Below are positions 35,518 through 48,485 of a DNA stretch of 64,000 nt, piece by piece. Position 1 is the stretch's first letter; every line of letters starts with the position of its first letter. Under the pieces are notes generated by a model that was given only the letters and a program-made list of their open reading frames with translations, had not been told where the DNA came from and searched no databases. Location: contig CM035156.1 of NCBI GenBank assembly GCA_020205615.1, forward strand, positions 21,603,128 to 21,667,127. Reading direction: 5' to 3'. The DNA is from Panax quinquefolius. Lineage: Eukaryota; Streptophyta; Magnoliopsida; Apiales; Araliaceae. Both the position numbers and the translations under genes were made by a program.

Positions 35518-37386
35518 TGTTAGGTTTGTAATATTCATAATTGATCAAATTGCATAAAATTAAGCGAAAAGCGTGTAAAAATCGAGTTTAAAAATTTACA
35601 AACCATATACGGGATCATCCTTTATGCAAATTATTAATTAAGCGAAAAGATAAAGAATAAATCATACCCTTGAAGATCGAGCTTCCTCGTTGAAGTTCAC
35701 CTCAAATCCTTTTCGCGTTCGATCTTGAATCCATAGGGTTTGGTTCCTTCCTTTGATCGGCGTTAGCCACCCATGTGTTTGGCCTCTGGGGTGATCCACG
35801 AGGAAGAATAAAATTGAAGAAGATGGGTGTTATGGCTAAACCCTAGTTTTCTATCTACTATAGAAAAGGCATACTCTCCAACAACTTGGAATTATTACGT
35901 CTTTATTAAAATCGACAACCCATACCACCCATAATAAGACTCCTCTTATTTATAGATGTGTGGGCAACCCACCTTAACAATTAAGGAATTGGGTTTATTT
36001 AATTAATTAAATTCTTTTAATTAATTAAGCTCCCTAATCTTATTAGGGATAATTAATTAAACTCCTTTAACTAATTTTCCTTCTAATCCAATTAGGAATA
36101 AATGAAATACTTATATTAAATTAATTCCTAAACTCTTTTAGAAATTAAAATAATAATAATTGTAATAATATTAATAAGACTCCTCTTATTAATTTATATT
36201 TAATATTTCTAAAATATTAAATAATAAATATTAAAACTATTTAATTTATTCTATCACCATAGATTAAATTAAATATACTTAACTATATTATTACGATTAT
36301 GCCATTAACTTCTTAAATAATTATTCTTCCTTTTATGGTGTGACCCTTTAGGTTCTCCGTATTAAGCAGGTTGTGAATAAATCAATTAGAACAATTCTAA
36401 TCTTATTTAAATAAATAAATTAAACAATTAATTTATTTAAATAAATATTATTCTTCTGATAGGGATAAGCCTCCACTAGCGATCAGCGACTTTCCGGATA
36501 ATATAGATTTCAACATTAATCATTAAAGAACCTTTGAGTAAATAGTCTGCAAATCTGATTCAATCCTTCCACCATCTGATGTCCCATTAAATATAAGGCA
36601 TGGAATTCTTGTCGAGTCTTATTTTATTTAATTATATGTATTTAAATCCTTAAATGCACACTCGAAATAATGCAAATTAGAAACTCCTTTCTAATTTCAT
36701 TACGCCTATAACCAAGGACTCTTTGGGTTGTCATTTATCGAATCACATAGGACATTTCTCTTCTTTTATTAGAAGTGGTAGATTCTTTATTGATCATACA
36801 TTATCTCCATATACTGACTTATTATACCCAAGCATACCCTTTGATATACCTAAAGGGTCTTAAGGAATAAGTCAAAGTATAACTCATCATACAAGAATCT
36901 TATGATGATCTCGAGTCAAGGATTACTTGTCTTACTATCACTCTGAGAATTCTATTGACGAGCAAATAAAACTCCATTAGGTATTCCTTAGCGAGCCACG
37001 TTCGATGAACTTATTCTCTAATAAGCACCTACATACTTGCTTTAGTGTCTCCACAAAATGATCGTGAGATCGATCATCCTCATCCAATGAGCAAACGGCG
37101 TATGTACCCGATCTATCCGGTTCACTAATCCCCGATTTAGTAATCGATGATTGGGAACTATTTTAGTTTTAAGCTTTCTAAATTTAGATCTCATTAGAAT
37201 GATCATCATCATTATTCTAAAAGCATTGCTTAAAACTATGGGTTTATCACATATTATAAAAGCGACATCATGTAGATAATTAAAGCCTTTAATAAATTAA
37301 TACTTTTTATTAATAAATGAATAAGATTATTCTGAAGTATATGCTTTATCATCAAACATGATTGGCTTGTGTGCATACTACTTTCA
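35518..37386 (-). repeat. 3' LTR of element D
   Basis: 1869 bp, colinear with 42949-44828. It contains TATAAATA on the minus strand (35947-35954). Differences from the other LTR cluster in small patches (for example 'tctgaagtat' 37331 against 'gttacaaagt' 44771). No coding. Confidence 0.9.
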
Positions 37387-37400
37387 ATCTCCCACTTGCA
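37387..37400 (-). promoter_or_regulatory. Polypurine tract of D
   Basis: The minus strand reads tgcaagtgggagat immediately before the 3' LTR, the standard tract of many plant Ty1/copia elements. Confidence 0.85.
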
Positions 37401-38640
37401 CTAAAAAGCGATAAATCGTCGTGTATATCTTATACTCTTCTTCTCTAAAGTGGCGATTATCCTGCATTGGATAAGCTTTAGTTAATGGATATGTAATGTT
37501 GTTCTTGAGAGTCCACTATCTACATAGTGATTTCCCATCTTTCAATGATTCTAATAATCAAATGAAAGTGCCCTGACACATGTTTAGATCGAAGATGAGA
37601 CTTAGGAACTATTCTGATTACGTAATGAACTTTTAATCCAAACAATCAACTTGCGACTTCATTTATAGCTATATACTTTGTCTTTATCACTAAACCGGCA
37701 ACTCTTTCTTTGTTTGGAACCTTTCGATTCAACTGCTTGCTTTATTCGAGTAACACTTTACCTTAAAGTGGATTTTTACGTCATCTTGAGTGCATACGAA
37801 AACTTGAGTGCATTAAGCCCTCTGGTTTTAATTTAGACCCACCATGTTATGCTCACATCCTTAGTGTTGGGTTAAGAACTTTAAGATGTTTTCAGCGACT
37901 CATGATGATCTTCTCGAATATATGGTGATCGACATCGGTCTCGTATATTTCATTGCATATATGATTGTCACTCATGCGATCTCTCTTTTTGAGTCTATAT
38001 GGGGACTATTAAGAGATACACTCCATAGCTCATCGACATGAGACATCTCTTGGAGTTTGCCATGCTAAAACGACTTTAGCATCAAATGAATATCGTTCCT
38101 TGGGTTAAGTCGAGCATCCTCTTGAATCTATCTATATAGATTTGCATCCCCAATTAAGATACTCTTCCCAAATCATTCATGGAGGAATGTTTAGACAACT
38201 TTATCTTTCTTGATTGTAGCATTGGTATGTAATTCCTCATCAAGTAGTATATCAACATATAATACTAGAAATTTCACGGCGCTCCCATTTGACCCTTTTG
38301 TACACACTAGAAGTCTTACCTCATCGAATGTAACTACGGATCATCATCTTCTATGATGTGTACCTCATCATCATCATCCATGATGAATCCATACCTCTAG
38401 GTATCTTTGGTACTATTCGAGTTCTGATTGGTTTGTGGTATAATAGATTACATCTACTGAGTTCCTCTTATTTGACTTATAGTGTTTTGTGGTTCTTGAA
38501 CTCTTGAAGATCTATTATCCTCCACTAGCCCTTTTTAATGATAAACACCTTTATCTTAGAAGCGGCGTGTTTATTAACAAAAACACCTTTTGCTAAGTAG
38601 AATTATAGAACATATACCTAAACTTACTTTAGGATGTCCC
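37401..38640 (-). pseudogene. Element D reverse transcriptase and RNase H
   Basis: The minus strand carries decayed copia RT/RH. A Y-V-D-x-I-L box lies near 38250-38235 (the Y-V-D-D site with one residue lost). The segment where plant copia RTs have 'MSHG...LS...CPKT...M' followed by 'IMYAM-TRPD' is readable at about 38060-37930 (Y-A-M-K-Y-T-R-P). The RNase H tail runs to the PPT. No frame exceeds 60 codons. Order INT-RT-RH on the minus strand agrees with copia. Confidence 0.65.
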
Positions 38641-39280
38641 ACAAATCTGTACTTGTCAAATCTTGTCCCAAGCTTATCCTTTGAAACCTTTTTCACATAA
38701 GTTGGACAACCCTTATCTTAACATACTTAAGATTAGGAATCCTCCACATCCATAACTTTTATGGAGTCTTGGGGCTGGATTTTGAGGTTACCTTTTACGT
38801 GTAGATATCGACCATTTCTAGGACATGATCCTGAAGGATCTTTGGAATGTCGGTAAAATCATTATGGACCGTACCATGTCCAACAAGTGCAATTTTTCCA
38901 TTCGATACATCGATCAATTATTGCGTATCGGGATGCGTCCATTATGAAAACCATTTGAGATGATCTAAAACTTATTGCACAAGTATTTATTCCTTGATCT
39001 AATCGAAGAATCTTAATACTTTGCCAATTTGTTTCACTTTTGAATTCTTTGAACCTTTCAAATAATTCACACTTGTATTTTAACAAATACACACATTCAA
39101 CTCTTTGAATGATCATCTCCTTTTCTTATACTAATTTGTTCGATATACAAAATTATTTTCATGTAAAGTCAGTATACAAAATTTATTAAGTAATATTCGA
39201 TTCTATACAAAACATTATTATTATAAATAGAACAACAATTGTTCTTAATTATAATACCAAAGATTTCATTGTCCAACAAT
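38641..39280 (-). pseudogene. Element D integrase
   Basis: An 84-codon minus-strand ORF (38862-39116) contains L-L-K-Y-K-C-E-L-F-E-R-F-K-E-F-K-S-E and S-I-K-I-L-R-L-D-Q-G, the part of the copia integrase core that leads to the second catalytic Asp ('LRSDRGGEY' in intact relatives; here L-D-Q-G). The GAG-pre-integrase and first Asp region upstream and the C-terminal part downstream are unreadable. Frameshifted. Confidence 0.7.
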
Positions 39281-39530
39281 AAAATGGAAATAATATTTTT
39301 AACAAGCTGGAATCTGATAACAACTTATTGACTTAATAGATTTGCCGTAAGCGATGTTAAACTATAAGTTTCTATGGCTAATGTTGCAACCTTTTTGCTT
39401 CATTTCCCACACATAGGATTACTTATATTTGTTTAGCTTTCTACTTACTTGGTCCTTTCATAAATCTATATTTATGATAACCAAAGTCGGTATCCAATAC
39501 CCAAGTAGAACCTTGACTTAAAGAAAAATT
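39281..39530 (-). pseudogene. Element D protease
   Basis: On the minus strand W-V-L-D-T-D-F-G-Y-H (near 39510-39480) corresponds to the 'W-x-L-D-T-G-x-x-x-H' active site of plant copia proteases, with the Gly of D-T-G read as Asp. The rest of the ~100-residue domain is broken. It lies between the gag knuckle and integrase, as expected. Confidence 0.6.
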
Positions 39531-40290
39531 TATTTCAATCATGAACAAAAAAGCGTATTATGCAAAACTTCACTAAGCTTCTTTGGTTAGCCTCTGCAAG
39601 ATGCTTCTCATGATTTTCTTTTCCGATGTCGGGGCTTATTGCGGTGGAAACAAACTCCTTTCTTATCCATATCTATCGATTTTGTTCTTATTATCCTTTG
39701 TTTATGCCTTTACTATTTACCTTCTTTGAATCGTTCTTCTTTTGAGAAGATCCTTTGGCCCTACCGGTAAGACTTGATCTTTCTTGGTTGGAAAGTGACT
39801 CTCGACATTTTTCAATATGTTAAGCAAATCGGTGAGTGGTGATATCTAAGCTTGTTCATATGAAAAATTCACAACAATTAATGAAAGAAGTCAGGGAGTG
39901 AGTGCAAGAGATCAAATCTTGGCTCAACTCTCCATCCATGACAAAACTTCGTTGTCTAATTGATCAATCAAATTGATTATGTTAAGAACTTTTATATGCA
40001 TCTTATAGTGTCATTTGGCCGTTCTAGATCGGAAGAGCTCCTTGATGTCGATATCTATCGGTCCTACTTTCCTCACCATCAACTACTTGATGTGCGGGAA
40101 TATAGTAGGAGCATCCATAGTTTCATCTTGTGGCTTGAAGCTCGTTACTCGTGGATCGAGCATGATGCGTTGAGCCAGCTGTGCATCATCTTGCCACTTT
40201 CTAAAAGTAGCAATCTCTTCCTCGGAGGCATTATGCGCAACCATTCTTGAGGATAGGCGTATTAAGGACATAAGATAGCTTTTCGACTAT
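39531..40290 (-). pseudogene. Element D gag
   Basis: The minus strand reads, in order: A-S-E-E-E-I-A-T-F-R-K-W-Q-D-D-A-Q-L-A-Q (about 40232-40170), 'KPQDETMDAP' (40130-40100), then an 'L-L-N-I-L-K-x-V-E-S-H-F-P-T-K-K-D' block (39825-39780), a basic stretch, and a CCHC-like knuckle C-F-H-R-N-K-P-R-H (near 39640) where one Cys is read as Arg. This is the Gag of a common plant copia group (DUF4219/UBN2-type gag). Frameshifted several times. Confidence 0.7.
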
Positions 40291-41639
40291 GAGAACTATT
40301 CTCAAATTCCTTAACCAATCCGTTTAATTGATTACGATTAATTTAGCATCTAATATGCTTCGCGATGATAGTAATTTTAGACATTGTAAAATTACGTAAA
40401 TGAATTTGTAATTAACAACATTTTAACATACATTCTTTTATTAATTACCAAAATAATTTAGGTCTTGTTTTAAATTGGTATCTCCCACTATTTTCTTCAA
40501 ACTATATTACCCTCACTTATATATAGTTCGACAAAATCTAATTAAAGATTTGCTAGTGAGAATAAGGATCCCATTTCAAATGTATATAGCCTTGTGGTGA
40601 CACAACAAACTATATATAAATAAATAGGTAGACAACTTTTGTCGATTACATCAACTATCTGACTCCTTGTATTTTGCTCTTAGATTATTTTGATCAGTGG
40701 TGGCACATCCAGAATCAAAATTATCCAAGTTAAGTCAAACCTAGCACTCCGTATATTCAAAAAGAAAAATATCATCCTTGTGGTGACCTGACAAAACAAT
40801 ATTGTTCAATTTTCTTTATAAGCATCAAATGTGATAAATTAACATCTTAAATACTTAATACTTGCCTTGTGGTGACACAACAAACTCATATTAAATATTT
40901 AATACTCTATTAATTTTATCATGCTAGAAAGCGACGTTCGATATTCCAAATATCTTTGAGCGCTTAGGACTTAATATAAAAAAATTGAGGGGTTTGTTAT
41001 TAATTTGTCTCATCTTGTTTAAGCGGCAGCGTACATATATATATATATATCGCGTCGTATTAATGAACATCGAAGCATGTTTGCATAATATATAATATAT
41101 ATAGTATAAGCATGCACATATAGAATACTATATTCTACGGATTGATTATGGACTTTTATTCTAGTTTGGTTCACTAGAGCCACCAAGTGTGAACCAAAAA
41201 TTGAACTCCCCCTGGGGTGCGAGAAATAATATTTAAATATAACTATTACATTTAAACTTGGGCTCCATTACTGAAGCTGGGTCTTGGCGATCCTTGCTCC
41301 TTGATCTCTAATTTTTCAAAATTAATTCTAACTATTCTATTACAAAACTATTTAAAATAAATAGAAACCTTGATCGTGATCGAGGGAAGCACATAGGAGG
41401 AGATAGAATTTACATTAAGAAAAAATTAGAGAAGGCAGTCTGTGAGACCCCATTTAATAAAACCCATACATTCATGCATCCAACTAAAATAAAATCCAAT
41501 CACATTGGTTGATAGTCCATAATCAATCCCATTTATTATCATATACATCATCATATCATCGATAAATAACATTCATCTTATGAATAATAAACATTTAATA
41601 TATATATTGATATCATTTAATGGGCAAATTTAGTTAGTA

Positions 41640-42400
41640 TAAAATCTATTTTTGAATCAAAATAAACTCCTTTATTTTAATCCAATTTAAATCAAAATAA
41701 AACTATTTTATTTTAATTTATCTAATTTTGAATAAAATAAACTATTTTATTTTAATCAAAATCTTAATCAAAATAAACTCCTTTATTTTAATTAATTATG
41801 GAATCGAATTCATATATAAAAAAAAAAATTTTTAATTAAAATAAACTCTTTTATTTTAATTAATTATGAAATCGATTCCATGTAAAAAAAATCTTTATTA
41901 AAGGAAACACGGATTATATTTTCTATTCACAAAATAAACTCCTTTATTTTGAATAATATGAAATCTTATTTCATATTTAAATAAACTCCTTTATTTAAGG
42001 AAACATGGATTTTCTTTTCTATTCACAAATAAACTCTTTTATTTTGAATAATATGAAATCTTATTTCATATCTAAATAAACTCCTTTATTTAAGGAAAGA
42101 TGGATTTACTTACTCCTATTCACAAATAAACTCCTTTATTTTAAAAAAAATAAAATCCAATTTCAACTCCAATTAGTTATATTATGGAATCCAATTCCAA
42201 CTCTAATTAGTTAGCATGAAATTCTAATTTTAAAATTAAAATAAAATTTTTATTTTAATATTAAAATAAACCTTTTATTTTAAGATTAAAATAAACCTTT
42301 TTATTTTAATTATAAAATTATTTTTAAAATTAAAATAAAACTTTATATTTTAATATTAAAATAAACTTTTTATTTTAAAATTAAAATAAACTTTTATTTT
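41640..42400. repeat. Palindromic AT-rich repeat array in D
   Basis: About 20-25 irregular units built on AAATAAAC-TC-CTTTATTT, each nearly self-complementary (AAATAAA ... TTTATTT) with spacers of 10-50 bp. As RNA each would fold into a short hairpin. Confidence 0.75.
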
Positions 42401-42403
42401 AAT

Positions 42404-42413
42404 TATATATATA

Positions 42414-42466
<53 letters not shown>
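42404..42466. repeat. (TA)n microsatellite
   Basis: Interrupted TA dinucleotide tract of about 60 bp. Poly-T tracts follow at 42496-42509 and near 42800-42820. Confidence 0.95.
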
Positions 42467-42467
<1 letters not shown>

Positions 42468-42933
42468 CTTTCCAATATCCTAATTGCCGTATATTTTTTT
42501 TTTTTTTTTATTTATATATATATTGATGTCATATAATTTCGTGCCTCGACTTGAAAAAAAACCGCCTTCGCTTGGATTTCAAGTGACTTCATGGTTTTTA
42601 TATATATAATATTAAAGCATAATCAAGCATTACTTTTTTTTTTAAAATATCATATATATATATATATTATATCATTTTTTTTTTGGAAAATAAAAAATGA
42701 CGTTATATAGGAAGTTATGCATTTTTTTTTTAATTATAAATGAAATACGTGTAAATATATATATCTTTTCCATTTAATTTTTTATACAAAATTCATCTTT
42801 TTTATTTTTTTTTTTTTTTTTATTTATTTATTTATTAAATTTTATCTGATAAAATTATGCCCAATTAAATTGTTACTAAACACATATCAATATAATATCA
42901 AATTAAAACAATTAATAATTTGCATAAAGGTTT

Positions 42934-42946
42934 GGCTCTGATGCCA
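42934..42946 (-). promoter_or_regulatory. Primer-binding site of D (tRNA-iMet)
   Basis: The minus strand reads tggcatcagagcc, two bases after the end of the 5' LTR; one mismatch (C for T) to the initiator-Met tRNA complement. Here the CAG is intact. Confidence 0.9.
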
Positions 42947-42948
42947 CT

Positions 42949-44828
42949 TATTGGGTTTGTAATATTCATAACTTGATCAAATTGCATAAAAGTGCGAGCG
43001 TGTAAAATCGAGTTTAAAAATTTACAAACCATATACTGGGATCATCCTTTATGCACAATTATTAATTAAGCGAAAAGATAAAATAATAAATCATACCCTT
43101 GAAGATCGAGCTTCCTCGGTGCAAGTTCACCTCGAAATCCTTTTAGCGTTCGATCTTGAATCCACGGGTTTGGTTCCTTCCTTTGATCGGCGTTAGCCAC
43201 CCATGTGTTTGGCCTCTGGGGTGATCCACGAGGAAGAATAAAATTCAAGAAGATGGGTGTTATTGGCTAAACCCTAGTTTTTTATCTACTATAGAAAAGG
43301 CGTACTCTCAACAATTGGAATTATTACGTCTATTTTAAAAGTCAACAACCCATACCACCCATAATAAGACTCCTCTTATTTATAGATGTGGGCAACCCAC
43401 CTTAACAATTAAGGAATTGGGTTTTATTTAATTAATTAAATTCTTTTAATTAATTAAGCTCCACTAATCTTATTAGGGATAATTAATTAAACTCCTTTAA
43501 CTAATTTTCCTTCTAATCCAATTAGGAATAAATGAAATACTTATATTAAATTAATTCCTAAACTCTTTTAGAAATTAAAATAATAATAATTGTAATAATA
43601 TTAATAAGACTCCTCTTATTAATTTATATTTAATATTTCTAAAATATTAAATAATAAATATTAAACTATTTAATTTATTACATCACCATAGATTAAATTA
43701 AATATACTTAACTATATTATTACGATTATGCCATTAACTTCTTAAATAATTATTCTTCCTTTTATGGTGTGACCCTTTAGGTTCTCCATATTAAGCCGGT
43801 TTGTGAATAAATCAATTAGAACAATTCTAATCTTATTTAAATAAATAAATTAAACAATTAATTTATTTAAATAATATAATATTTATTCTCTGATAGGATA
43901 AGCCTCCTAGCGATCAACGACTTTCCGGATAATATAGATTTCAACATTAATCATTAAAGAACCTTTGAGTAAATAGTTCTGCAAATGAATTCAATCCTTC
44001 CACCATCTGATGTCCCAATTAAATATAAGACATGGAATTCTTTGTCGAGTCTTATTTTATTTAATTATATGTATTTCGATCCTTAAATGCACAACTCCAA
44101 ATAATGCAAATTAGAAACTCCTTTCTAATTTCATTACGCCTAACCCGAGGACTCTTTGGGTTGTCATTTATCGAATCACATAGGACATTTCTCTTCTTTT
44201 ATTAGAAGTGGTAGATTCTTTATTGATCATACATTATCTCCATATACTGACTTATTATACCCAAGCATACCCTTTGATATACCTAAGGGTCTTAAGGAAT
44301 AAGTCAAAGTATAACTCATCATACACAAGATACTATGATGATCTCAAGTCGAAGGATTACTTGTCTTACTATCACTACTGAGAATTCCTATTGACGAATG
44401 AATAAAACTCCATTAGGTATTCCTTAGCGAGCCACGTTCGATGAACTTATTCTCTAATAAGCACCTACATACTTGCTTTAGTGTCTCCACACAAATGATC
44501 ATGAGATCAATCATCCTCATCCAATGAAGCAAACAGCGTATGTACCCGATCTATCTGGATTCACTAATCCCCAATTTAGTAATCCAACGATTGGGAACTA
44601 TTTTAGTTTTAAGCTTTCTAAAATTTAGATCTCATTAGAATGATCATCATCATTATTCTAAAAGCATTGCTTAAAACTATGGGTTTATCACATATTATAA
44701 AAGCGACATCGTGTAGATAATTAAAAGCCTTTAATAAATTAATACTTTTTATTAATAAATGAATAAGATTGTTACAAAGTATATGCTTTATCATCAAACA
44801 TGATTGGCTTGTATATACTACTTTATCA
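42949..44828 (-). repeat. 5' LTR of element D
   Basis: 1880 bp, colinear with the 3' LTR. The minus-strand TATA box is at 43377-43384 (tatttata on the plus strand). On the plus strand it begins 'tattgggtttgtaat' and ends 'ctttatca' next to TCGA. Confidence 0.9.
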
Positions 44829-45140
44829 TCGAAACATACCTATTTTGATGGTGACATGATTCAACTCCCCGATAATCAATACAAAATCGCATACTCCCAT
44901 CTTTCTTCATCACGAATAGATAGCACCCCAAGGAGAAGTCTAGGACGAATAAAGCCAATGCCTAACAATTCCTGCGGTTGGGTCTTTAACTCCTCAAGTT
45001 CAATAGAGCCATTCGACATGGGGCTTTGGAAATAGGTTTTGTATTCAAGGGTTCATACATACAAAATTCATTTCACGCCCTGGGTAGGCCGGGAAGTTCT
45101 TCGGGAATATGTCGGAAATTTATTAACAATAGAATATCGT
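44829..45140 (-). pseudogene. Element C reverse transcriptase, N-terminal part
   Basis: On the minus strand: an 'SPWGAPVLFV'-like region near 44950, 'MRFCIDYRG' near 44890 and N-R-Y near 44850, then interruption by D at the I-D-D-L site. A minus-strand 'YRMAPMSNGSIELEEL'-like text (45000) precedes it. Homologous to 25390-25560 of element B. Confidence 0.75.
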
Positions 45141-45779
45141 TTAAAACCGGCGTATTTTTATTTAAATCATGACATGAGCTAAGAAAGCTTGACATCCGTT
45201 TTTCAATAAACGAATGACTTTATGGCTTGAGATGACCGTGATTGATTTTAATGGTTTGGTCGTTTGAATTAGCATAATAGGTTGATTAGGAATATGAAAG
45301 CTAACAACCTTACGAAAACAATCAATTTTGCATGATAAGTAGTTAACCAATCAATCCACTAGAATCACGTAAATGCAAGTATTTTTAATGAAATAAGATC
45401 GACCAGTGTAATGTGAAGGTACGATTTGAACCAAACAAGACTTATAAGCGATGTGGATGTGATGAAGGTTTCTCCCAACGGAATTTCCACAGAGATAAGT
45501 CATAGTCTAATTTCTCCTGAGTCAAATTTAATCGATGGCGCAAGTAGGAGAAATAAAAGAATGGGTAAAACCGGTATCAAATAAAGTATAGACTTCATTA
45601 GAGTTTATGATAAGCTTACCCGTGATGACCTCATTCGGATTCCTTGCTCTTTGGGAGGTCACAACAAACGCTCTCCTCAGACTACTGGGTTTGAATTTTC
45701 TAAGATGGCCTTTGGTGCCTCCATCCTAGCTGAATTTGTTTTCGATGGCAACAAAATCGAAGAGCTAAGTGACCTTCTC
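45141..45779 (-). pseudogene. Element C protease and linker
   Basis: Minus-strand text parallels B (24780-25380): 'LLKNGCQAFLAHVM' (near 45210-45170), 'FRIPNQPI' and 'VVSFHIPNQPI' (45310-45270), and earlier protease text with V-T-S-E-E near 45620. The D-T-G site is not legible. It also matches the remnant at 881-1625. Several frameshifts. Confidence 0.65.
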
Positions 45780-46822
45780 TTCCACAATTATAACATGCTA
45801 TGCGCTTTGGATTGATGAGTCCTCTCTCCCGCATTTGAAGCATATGATAGGTGGTCTTTCTCCTTCCTTAACAATGGGTCTTTGGTCTTGACGATTTCCA
45901 CCATTGTTGAATCTCCGCTTTCTTGAAATGTCCATTCTTATTGTTTGGCCCTGATTACCACCGGTGGTTACCATATCTCGCCCGTTGATTCCCTCCACGC
46001 TTGTTGTCACCGCTTGATGACTACTCTCATTTGGTATTATAATTTCAAATACGCTCTCTTTTAGTTGTGTTGACTCATTATCGCGTTCCACTAATTGAGC
46101 CCTATTTACAACATCCGAATACAAACACGGTTTATGAGAAATAAGATGTTGGCGTATCTCCCGCTTCAAACCTCTTAAAAACATTCGCCCATTCTCTCTT
46201 TTATCCACCAGTGGGGACGAAACCGTGATAACTCATAAAATTTTGCCTCGTATCATGCGACACGGTCGTACATTGTTTTGTTCCAACTTGATAAATTCCA
46301 CCTCCTTCATGTATGGCGAATACTTTCGAAAAGTATTTGTCGTTGAACGACTCTGAACTTCTCCCAAGATATCTTGATCTGACAAGAAGTTGAGTACGTT
46401 TCTGGAATTCCCACCAAGAATCCGCCTCTTGCGCGTGAACATAAAGGCGTGAAAGGAACCTTTTGCTCCTCGGAGCATCCCAAGACATCAAATATCTTGG
46501 TAATCTGCTTTATCCATGCTTCCGCCAAGTGGTTTTGGCTCTCCCTTAAACTCCGGTGGTCCCAACTCCTTGAATTGTTTAGCGGTGACCGCCAGAGTTT
46601 TCCGTGTTTCCACCTACGTTTTGGACAAGAGTCGCTCTCACTTTCTTTGTTGCATAAATTGCATAAAAGCTTCGAACATTTGATCATTCATCATTTGGTC
46701 GGTTGTTGTTGTTTGCATGAGGATTATCGCCTTCACGATGCACATTATCCTCGATTATTGATATGTGGTGAATCAACGATCGCTCATGCTCCATCTTTAT
46801 TCTCAATATTCTCGGATGTCAT
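45780..46822 (-). pseudogene. Element C gag
   Basis: The gag start ATG on the minus strand is at 46822 (M-T-S-E-N-I-E-N-K-D-G), mirroring M-S-I-E-N-I-N-N-G of element B. ORFs 46307-46687 and 45798-46208 carry 'FMQ'-type text, 'WIKQITKIFDVLGCSEE', 'FLRGLKREIRQHLISH', 'YSDVVNRAQLVERDNE' and a zinc knuckle C-F-K-C-G-R-E near 45830. Frameshifts occur near 46470, 46300 and 46205. Gag builds the particle and binds the RNA. Confidence 0.82.
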
Positions 46823-47007
46823 TTTCGAATCGCCACAAAAAAAAAAGGTTAATTGACATATAACAAATTATCCCTATCTTCCGACCAACCAATAAAATAA
46901 AGACATAAACTTAGGTAGGTCATACCAATGAAGGTATTCCCGTCTCTCCCCTCTAGTACTATTCTCACATCTTAGCCAGGATCATATCCTAAGCTACGAT
47001 ATTAATC
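46823..47007 (-). mobile_element. Element C leader and primer-binding site
   Basis: The minus strand from the LTR end at 47008 reads 'gattaatatcgtagctt' (47007-46991), a corrupted form of gttggtatcagagctt. Then comes the same leader as B (agctacgat..., 'gggaatacctt', 'ggtatgacctacctaag'). 185 bp to the gag ATG. Confidence 0.7.
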
Positions 47008-48107
47008 TGTGGCCCCCCAAAATTAGGTATACATCACCCATCTTGGGTCGCCACTTACATGGTAGTGTAATTTAAATACAACTTACTAACATAACTGCTG
47101 TAGGTATGCAATCGACATAAAAGCGTGAGTTTAAATACAAATATCGCTCTACTAGATATTATACAAACTCAAAAAAATCCTCATTACAATTATTATCACA
47201 CTATTTCACAGAATAGTGAGGACTACTAATGCTATCTTCGGACCATCTCTGTTTCCAGACTTCGTCCCGGTATATTCTCATTTCACGAAGAGAACGGTGA
47301 AAGAAAGGGGTGAGCTCAACTAGCCCGATAAGAAATATTATGACTAAGATAATGCGAAATAAATTATCAATAGTCTTCAACAATGTTAAACCGATAAAAT
47401 ACAATAAAAACCGGTTTAAGCTGCGGTTGAATATCGCAATCCATTAAAAGAGTCAAGTAGAAAATAAAGTCTACTATCTTTTAGGTTTTAAAAGTTTTTC
47501 ATCATCATGTTATAAATTTGAGACTCGACTTTTTAATAAATATTCCACATCATCGAATCACCCCTCGCTTCTGACTACGACGAGGATATTCTTTAGTATC
47601 ACGACCACAATTATTCATGCACTACTGGGCCAAGAATATTTGTGTATTCATTAATAATCATGATCATGCCAACAACATCCCATCAATACACTACTACCAT
47701 TTGAGGATTTTTACCAAATCATTTGTAACATTACTACCATGATTACACCGAATAGTCTCTCGTCATAATCATACCAAGTCCATCTATGCACTCTGAATAC
47801 AAATGACTTTAAAAATATAAACATGAGGATGATGACAATGATATAAGAATTCAATAAAACAAGTTCAAGAATTATTTTATCCGGGAATTATTAACGTCCA
47901 AATTGTCAACATGATCTTCGTTTTGTAGAGTAAAATTCAAGAATGATCGGAAGAATATTTCCATGAAAAGATCTTCGGATGAAACGCAAATATCGAGGAT
48001 ATTCTACTAATTTCATGGAGTATAGAAGTCAAAGTTTTAACCAACCTGGGTATAATAAAGAATGGAATAACAAAAGAAATCACCACGCGTGTGGTACTTG
48101 CATATGC

Positions 48108-48485
48108 GGGTTATTCCAACGTAATAATAATAATAACGGAACGGTGTCGTGAAATTCACACCAAGCGGATGTTCCAACAGAATAATAAAGATGGAACCGG
48201 ATCCTGGTGTAAAACACACGATAGGATATTCCAACGTAGAATGATAAAGATTTTAACCGGTCCTGTAAAACACATGATGTGATGTTCCAACGAATAATAA
48301 TAATAAGAGCGGAACCAGTCCTGTAAAACACACGCATGTGGATGTTCCAATGTAATAATAATAAAGACGAACCAGTCCGATGTAAAACACACGCACGTGG
48401 ATGTTCCAACAGAATAATAGAAGAATGTCACCAAGTATAGGGTAAACCACATTATACAAAGTTATTCCAATGTAATAATAAGCAA
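48108..48485. repeat. Tandem repeat, ~59 bp x 7, in C LTR
   Basis: Units start with 'gatgttccaac(g/a)taataataataaag' and contain 'ccagtcctgtaaaacacac'. Starts at about 48110, 48170, 48229, 48282, 48341, 48400 and 48462. Differences between units sit mostly at 'gtcctg' and 'ccaacag' positions. Confidence 0.85.

Larger units (their letters stand above)
40291..42933 (-). mobile_element. Element D leader (long, AT-rich)
   Basis: About 2.6 kb without coding capacity between PBS and gag. It holds three copies of 'ccttgtggtgacacaacaa' (40590-40610, 40776-40796, 40865-40885), a GC-richer stretch near 41155-41290, an array of short palindromes of 'aaataaactcctttatttt' type (41650-42400) and (TA)n/(T)n tracts (42404-42850). 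The length is unusual for a copia leader. Confidence 0.7.
35518..44828 (-). mobile_element. Element D, complete Ty1/copia retrotransposon
   Basis: 9.3 kb on the minus strand: 5' LTR 42949-44828, PBS, long AT-rich leader, gag, PR, INT, RT, RH, PPT, 3' LTR 35518-37386. It splits the RT of element C, with TCGA on both sides (35514-35517, 44829-44832) as likely remains of the target duplication. LTR ends are TG...CA-like (TGTTAGG on the plus strand at 35518). The PBS fits tRNA-iMet and the PPT is gtgggaga. Coding regions are strongly frameshifted but recognisable. Confidence 0.88.
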
